Origin: Symbiodinium natans
Lineage: Eukaryota > Sar > Dinophyceae > Suessiales > Symbiodiniaceae
Reading direction: 5' to 3'
Length of the DNA: 64,000 nt
Assembly (NCBI GenBank): GCA_905221605.1
Contig: CAJNDS010002201.1
Location: 195,022 to 259,021, forward strand
A model generated the notes under the pieces. The model was not told the DNA's origin. It saw only the letters and a list, made by a program, of their open reading frames with translations, and ran no database searches. Shown one piece after another: positions 58,428-64,000 of this stretch; positions within the stretch are counted from its first letter, which is position 1, and every line of letters begins with the position of its first letter. A program made the translations under genes and the position numbers.

Positions 58428-59853
58428 TCAGAAGCCTTCCGCAAGCTGCACCTTCTCGAACTGCTTCTTCTTGAGGACGAAAGACAGCTGAGCAATGAAG
58501 CAAGAAAAGGCAAACGCGCAATAGGCATAGACGCGATTCATGTCCTTGGGCAGCAGACTGCCAAACTGTGCACAACGTGAATTCGTCCGCGCATTGTGCC
58601 GCTGTGCTGCTTGACGCTTGCTTCTTTAGTGTTGCTAGAGCATTCGGCCTTACAGGAGCTACAGTAGCCACCATGAAAACTCGCAACAGCTCGCCCAAAG
58701 CCAGCCGAGTGTCCTGAAGGATGCACTCCTTCTCCTCCTGCCCAAATCCACCGACGTTGGGGTTGGTGGTGATCGGCTCATCCTTCTCCACCTCGTCGCC
58801 CACCTGTACGACAATGTCCGAACCAGGCAGCATCTCCTGAGTTTTGGCCTCCCCAGACGGGGTGGTGATGGTCACCTTCAAGCCTTCGACAGCGGTCACG
58901 GTGCCAGTCGCACTGGCGAAGAACTGGTTGTTGTTGCTCTGGTTGCCTTCTGGATAGACCTGGCCACGGCCGCGGTTGCCACCGAAGTAAAAGATGCCCT
59001 TGCCGAAGAGAATCTTGTCATCGGTGTTGGGGTCTGGGGCCAGGACGGGCAGGACCATCTTCTCGTAGGTCTCGCCGGGAACCGGCCCTGCGACCACGAT
59101 GTTGGGGTACTCCTTGCTGTAGGCAGACCATGCAAGCCCCTTCATCTCCTTCTTCAATGGCTTCGGCAAACGATCCTTTGGAGCCAGCTTCCAGCCCTCT
59201 GGCATCACGGCAATGGCTCCGATGTTCATCGGCCCCTTGGATCCATCTGCGATGGGCTGGCGGCGCTTCGCATACTTGGCCGGAATCTCCACTTCAGTTT
59301 TGAAGATAGTGTCCGGCAAGACGGCTTGCGGAATCCTCACCTCAATGGGCTTCGAGGCCAGGTGACAGTTGGCGCACACAATCTTGCCGGTGTACTCGCG
59401 CGGGTTGGCGTAGTTCTGCTGTGCGAAGATAGGGTAGGCCACTGCGGACTCCATGGACGATGTGAAGACCATGGCAGCAGCTGCTCCAGCTAGAGCCTGC
59501 TTGGCGAAGTCCTGCACGTCTTGGATGTGCTGGTCGGTCTCCTCCAGGGTCGGGGCCTCCACTCCATCCAGCTGTGCACGGCAGGCCACCAGCTGGTCTC
59601 GGAAGTAGGTCTCACTGCCCACAGAGCTGGACAGACCGGTAGCAACGGGACCGGTCCTTGCCGCCCGAGCACCGCGGGCCTTGCGTCGCAGGCCGGCCGC
59701 CGTCACGAGGCCAGCCGCTGCCAGCGCGGTGCCTGTGCTGCTGGAGACCCATGTGCCCGCGTTGTTGGCCTTGGTGGCCTGTGGCTCCACATGCACCTGT
59801 GGAGCAATTGTGGACGGGCTGATGACCGTGAAGGCGGCGTTGGAAGACAGCAT
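58428..59853 (-). CDS. cytochrome f, nuclear-encoded, tandem copy 2
   Basis: Same two-exon structure as copy 1, displaced by exactly 1860 bases: exons 59853-58714 and 58544-58428, intron 169 bases with the same GACACT...CCAAG ends. The mature protein is identical to the other copies by eye; the presequence has Ala at 53 and Arg at 66. An in-frame TAG lies shortly upstream of the ATG at 59853, and AGTGCAG just before it is a plausible trans-splice acceptor. A longer read-through frame across the intron exists but loses the membrane anchor, so it is rejected. Confidence 0.95.
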
Positions 59854-60243
59854 GGCACCTAACAAGCCGTGTCCTTGCCGCTTCTACCTCTGCACTTGGA
59901 GCCCGCCACGACTGCAGGAACATGCAGGAACGCATCGATGTTGGCAGCAGGTGACAGTATATCTGGGCCCTGACGACGATTTATGTCTGACACCTGGATT
60001 TTTGCACCATGTCAGCCCCCAGTGGGCGTGCAACGTGCAGCGGGCACTACGAGCTCACACGCTATGTGCGGTGAGCGCTGGACTCAAAAACTCATGCTGC
60101 AGAGTGCTGGACTGAATTTGGGCCTCATATGGCCTCGTCAACTATTTAGGAGCACTTGTCGGAGGCCCATCTAGGCATGCCGCGAAGATTGGTGGGTGCA
60201 CACCCCCAGCGTGAAAAAAATGACTTGCTTACTTCTGCGGGTG
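59854..60243. repeat. petA spacer type B, first copy
   Basis: 390 bases between copies 2 and 3, nearly identical to 61677-62065 between copies 3 and 4 (only a few substitutions and one fewer A in the second). It includes the 5' flank of the downstream-numbered copy and the 3' flank of the next. Confidence 0.9.
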
Positions 60244-61676
60244 TCAGAAGCCTTCCGCGAGCTGCACCTTCTCGAACTGCTTCTTCTTGAGGACGAAAGA
60301 CAGCTGAGCAATGAAGCAAGAAAAGGCAAACGCGCAATAGGCATAGACGCGATTCATGTCCTTGGTCAGCAGACTGCCAAACTGTGCACAGCGTGAATTC
60401 GTTCCACGCATCGTGCCGCTGTGCCTCTGTGCTGCTTGCTTCTTTAGTGTTGTTAGAGCATTCAGCGTTGCAGGAGCTACAGATGCTACAGTAGCAACCA
60501 TTAAAACTCGCAGTTGCCTGCCCAAAGCCGAGTGTCCTGAAGGATGCACTCCTTCTCCTCCTGCCCAAATCCACCGACGTTGGGGTTGGTGGTGATCGGC
60601 TCATCCTTCTCCACCTCGTCGCCCACCTGTACGACAATGTCCGAACCAGGCAGCATCTCCTGAGTTTTGGCCTCCCCAGACGGGGTGGTGATGGTCACCT
60701 TCAAGCCTTCGACAGCGGTCACGGTGCCAGTCGCACTGGCGAAGAACTGGTTGTTGTTGCTCTGGTTGCCTTCTGGATAGACCTGGCCACGGCCGCGGTT
60801 GCCACCGAAGTAAAAGATGCCCTTGCCGAAGAGAATCTTGTCATCGGTGTTGGGGTCTGGGGCCAGGACGGGCAGGACCATCTTCTCGTAGGTCTCGCCG
60901 GGAACCGGCCCTGCGACCACGATGTTGGGGTACTCCTTGCTGTAGGCAGACCATGCAAGCCCCTTCATCTCCTTCTTCAATGGCTTCGGCAAACGATCCT
61001 TTGGAGCCAGCTTCCAGCCCTCTGGCATCACGGCAATGGCTCCGATGTTCATCGGCCCCTTGGATCCATCTGCGATGGGCTGGCGGCGCTTCGCATACTT
61101 GGCCGGGATCTCCACTTCAGTTTTGAAGATAGTGTCCGGCAAGACGGCTTGCGGAATCCTCACCTCAATGGGCTTCGAGGCCAGGTGACAGTTGGCGCAC
61201 ACAATCTTGCCGGTGTACTCGCGCGGGTTGGCGTAGTTCTGCTGTGCGAAGATGGGGTAGGCCACCGCGGACTCCATGGACGATGTGAAGACCATGGCAG
61301 CAGCTGCTCCAGCTAGAGCCTGCTTGGCGAAGTCCTGCACGTCTTGGATGTGCTGGTCGGTCTCCTCCAGGGTCGGGGCCTCCACTCCATCCAGCTGTGC
61401 ACGGCAGGCCACCAGCTGGTCTCGGAAGTAGGTCTCACTGCCCACAGAACTGGACAGACCGGTAGCAACAGGACCGGTCTTTGCCGCCCGGGCACCGCGG
61501 GCCTTGCGTCGCAGGCCGGCCGCCGTCACGAGGCCAGCCGCTGCCAGCGCGGTGCCTGTGCTGCTGGAGACCCATGTGCCCGCGTTGTTGGCCTTGGTGG
61601 CCTGTGGCTCCACATGCACCTGTGGAGCAATTGTGGACGGGCTGATGACCGTGAAGGCGGCGTTGGAAGACAGCAT
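60244..61676 (-). CDS. cytochrome f, nuclear-encoded, tandem copy 3
   Basis: Exons 61676-60537 and 60360-60244, 418 residues. The intron is 176 bases, seven longer than in copies 1 and 2, but keeps the GACACTCGG start and CCAAG end. The presequence has Ala at 53 and Lys at 66; the mature protein is unchanged. The 3' flank is of the type shared with copy 4, not the type of copies 1 and 2, so copies fall into two pairs by intron and 3' flank. Confidence 0.95.
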
Positions 61677-62065
61677 GGCGCCTAACAAGCCGTGTCCTTG
61701 CCGCTTCTACCTCTGCACTTGGAGCCCGCCACGACTGCAGGAACATGCAGGAACGCATCGATGTTGGCAGCAGGTGACAGTATATCTGGGCTCTGACGAC
61801 GATTTATGTCTGACACCTGGATTTTTGCACCATGTCAGCCCCCAGTGGGCGTGCAACGTGCAGCGGGCACTACGAGCTCACACGCTATGTGCGGTGAGCG
61901 CTGGACTCAAAAACTCATGCTGCAGAGTGCTGGACTGAATTTTGGCCTCATATGGCCTCGTCAACTATTTAGGAGCACTTGTCGGAGGCCCATCTAGGCA
62001 TGCCGCGAAGATTGGTGGGTGCACACCCCCAGCGTGAAAAAATGACTTGCTTACTTCTGCGGGTG
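61677..62065. repeat. petA spacer type B, second copy
   Basis: 389 bases, near-identical to 59854-60243. The duplicated module here is therefore about 1822 bases, gene plus spacer. Confidence 0.9.
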
Positions 62066-63498
62066 TCAGAAGCCTTCCGCGAGCTGCACCTTCTCGAACT
62101 GCTTCTTCTTGAGGACGAAAGACAGCTGAGCAATGAAGCAAGAAAAGGCAAAAGCGCAATAGGCATAGACGCGATTCATGTCCTTGGTCAGCACACTGCC
62201 AAACTGTGCACAGCGTGAATTCGTTCCACGCATCGTGCCGCTGTGCCTCTGTGCTGCTTGCTTCTTTAGTGTTGTTAGAGCATTCAGCGTTGCAGGAGCT
62301 ACAGATGCTACAGCAGCAACAATTAAAACTCGCAGTTGCCTGCCCAAAGCCGAGTGTCCTGAAGGATGCACTCCTTCTCCTCCTGCCCAAATCCACCGAC
62401 GTTGGGGTTGGTGGTGATGGGCTCATCCTTCTCCACCTCGTCGCCCACCTGTACGACAATGTCCGAACCAGGCAGCATCTCCTGAGTTTTGGCCTCACCA
62501 GACGGGGTGGTGATGGTCACCTTCAAGCCTTCGACAGCGGTCACGGTGCCAGTCGCACTGGCGAAGAACTGGTTGTTGTTGCTCTGGTTGCCTTCTGGAT
62601 AGACCTGGCCACGGCCGCGGTTGCCACCGAAGTAAAAGATGCCCTTGCCGAAGAGGATCTTGTCATCGGTGTTGGGGTCTGGGGCCAGGACGGGCAGGAC
62701 CATCTTCTCGTAGGTCTCGCCGGGAACCGGCCCTGCGACCACGATGTTGGGGTACTCCTTGCTGTAGGCAGACCAAGCAAGCCCCTTCATTTCCTTCTTC
62801 AATGGCTTCGGCAAACGATCCTTTGGAGCCAGCTTCCAGCCCTCTGGCATCACGGCAATGGCTCCGATGTTCATCGGCCCCTTGGATCCATCTGCGATGG
62901 GCTGGCGGCGCTTCGCATACTTGGCCGGAATCTCCACTTCAGTCTTGAAGATAGTGTCCGGCAAGACGGCTTGCGGAATCCTCACCTCAATGGGCTTCGA
63001 GGCCAGGTGACAGTTGGCGCACACAATCTTGCCGGTGTACTCGCGCGGGTTGGCGTAGTTCTGCTGTGCGAAGATAGGGTAGGCCACCGCGGACTCCATG
63101 GACGATGTGAAGACCATGGCAGCAGCTGCTCCAGCTAGAGCCTGCTTGGCGAAGTCCTGCACGTCTTGGATGTGCTGGTCGGTCTCCTCAAGGGTCGGGG
63201 CCTCCACTCCATCCAGCTGTGCACGGCAGGCCACCAGCTGGTCTCGGAAGTAGGTCTCACTGCCCACAGAGCTGGACAGACCGGTAGCAACGGGACCGGT
63301 CCTTGCCGCCCGAGCACCGCGGGCCTTGCGTCGCAGGCCGGCCGCCGTCACGAGGCCAGCCGCTGCCAGCGCGGTGCCTGTGCTGCTGGAGACCCATGTG
63401 CCCGCGTTGTTGGCCTTGGTGGCCTGTGGCTCCACATGCACCTGTGGAGCAATTGTGGACGGGCTGATGACCGTGAAGGCGGCGTTGGAAGACAGCAT
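62066..63498 (-). CDS. cytochrome f, nuclear-encoded, tandem copy 4
   Basis: Exons 63498-62359 and 62182-62066, intron 176 bases, 418 residues; it is the first copy in transcription direction. It carries a handful of silent changes not seen in the others (for example near 62418, 62656 and 62776) and Ala53/Arg66 in the presequence. Its 5' flank (from about 63528) is unlike the spacers and ends in simple repeats, so this copy marks the 5' border of the array. Confidence 0.95.
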
Positions 63499-64000
63499 GG
63501 CACCTAACAAGCCGTGTCCTTGCCGCTCCTAGCTCGTGGGCGCTTGAAGCCCGCCACTGCTTGCACGCAATCCGGAGCTGGGTGCTGAATGAATGTGGAC
63601 TTGCCTCACTTGTCCTCTGCGTTGCATGCAGCTCACCAGACTCACTGGCCGGCCTTGTTTGTCTCACCTCCACGACTGCCTCAACAAGCATGGAACGGAG
63701 CAGAGTCTGCCTTGGCGTCCGCTCGTCGAGATCAACGACGTTCACGGTGCAGAGTGCTGATGACGAAACAAACAAACAACCAACCAAACACACGCAAACG
63801 CGCAAACACGCAAACACGCAAACACGCAACCAAAGAAACAAACAAGCAAATTATTTTACTTCGAACATCCCCACCCTCTCTTGGTAGAGATACTCTGGGG
63901 TTGGGCACTCTAGGGAGACTCTGGGGCTGGGCACTCCGAGGACATTCTGGGGTGATGGGGTGGGCACTCTAGGGAGACTCTGGGGTTGGGCACTCCAGGG
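63499..64000. other. 5' flank of the petA array: microsatellite and minisatellite
   Basis: No gene seen. 63766-63848 is an AAAC/CGCAAACA-type microsatellite. 63885-64000 is a minisatellite of about 26-36 bases whose units share CTCTGGGG(T/C)TGGGCACTC; at least four units are present and it continues past the window edge. Confidence 0.85.

Noticed and set aside
62206-63138. 310-codon plus-strand open frame over petA copy 4
   Set aside because: It is antisense to exon 1 of a conserved gene, starts in the petA intron, and its sequence is fully explained as a shadow of the GC-rich codon pattern.
12129-63498. Relict spliced-leader sequences upstream of genes, as expected for retroposed mRNAs
   Set aside because: I looked for the dinoflagellate leader (GCCATTTTGGCTCAAG) on both strands near gene starts, including the intronless delta-tubulin and atpE, and found no convincing copy.
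1-64000. CRISPR array, bacterial operon or contamination
   Set aside because: No spaced direct repeats, no ribosome-binding sites or packed genes; spliced genes with plastid presequences show the window is nuclear and eukaryotic.

Overview
The window looks like nuclear DNA of a photosynthetic (peridinin-type) dinoflagellate, most plausibly a Symbiodiniaceae-like alga. Reasons: two plastid proteins (cytochrome f and the ATP synthase epsilon subunit) are encoded here with N-terminal targeting extensions; genes are spliced, with many introns that appear to start with GA or GC; cytochrome f is a tandem four-copy array; interstitial TTTAGGG-type telomere repeats occur; genes are far apart; and every gene I can name lies on the minus strand, which fits the unidirectional gene clusters of dinoflagellates. 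Exon joins were worked out by eye from reading frames and family conservation; no transcript was available.

Layout: 1-162 is a CA-rich array, followed by weak minus-strand exon candidates and a telomere-like tract (822-883). 2178-4713 is a calcium-dependent protein kinase (3 exons). 5.3-12.1 kb has no firm gene. 12129-13376 is an intronless delta-tubulin-like gene. 13.7-21 kb holds exon clusters of unknown proteins and a 107-bp foldback element. 21955-22533 is nuclear atpE. 25.9-31.5 kb carries several unrecognised minus-strand exon clusters among homopolymers and microsatellites. 32271-34319 is a micro-exon gene for a plant/algal NAD(P)-binding dehydrogenase-like protein. 38472-41432 is a Calx-beta/ABC-exporter fusion with a degenerate nucleotide-binding domain (4 exons, 840 residues, frames close exactly). 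44961-46445 is a Pex14-N-like, serine-rich protein. 47.5-48.0 kb has a second foldback and telomere-like blocks. 48-56 kb is mostly non-coding by eye with a few possible exons. 56568-63498 is four tandem copies of nuclear petA, and the window ends in minisatellite.

Functionally, petA and atpE serve photosynthetic electron transport and ATP synthesis in the plastid. The CDPK and the Calx-beta/ABC protein are both calcium-linked by domain content, but nothing in the sequence ties them to one pathway. The most unusual recurring signal is a class of introns whose two ends carry the same short direct repeat, often in the form exon|GA...AG|GA, seen in at least five separate genes.
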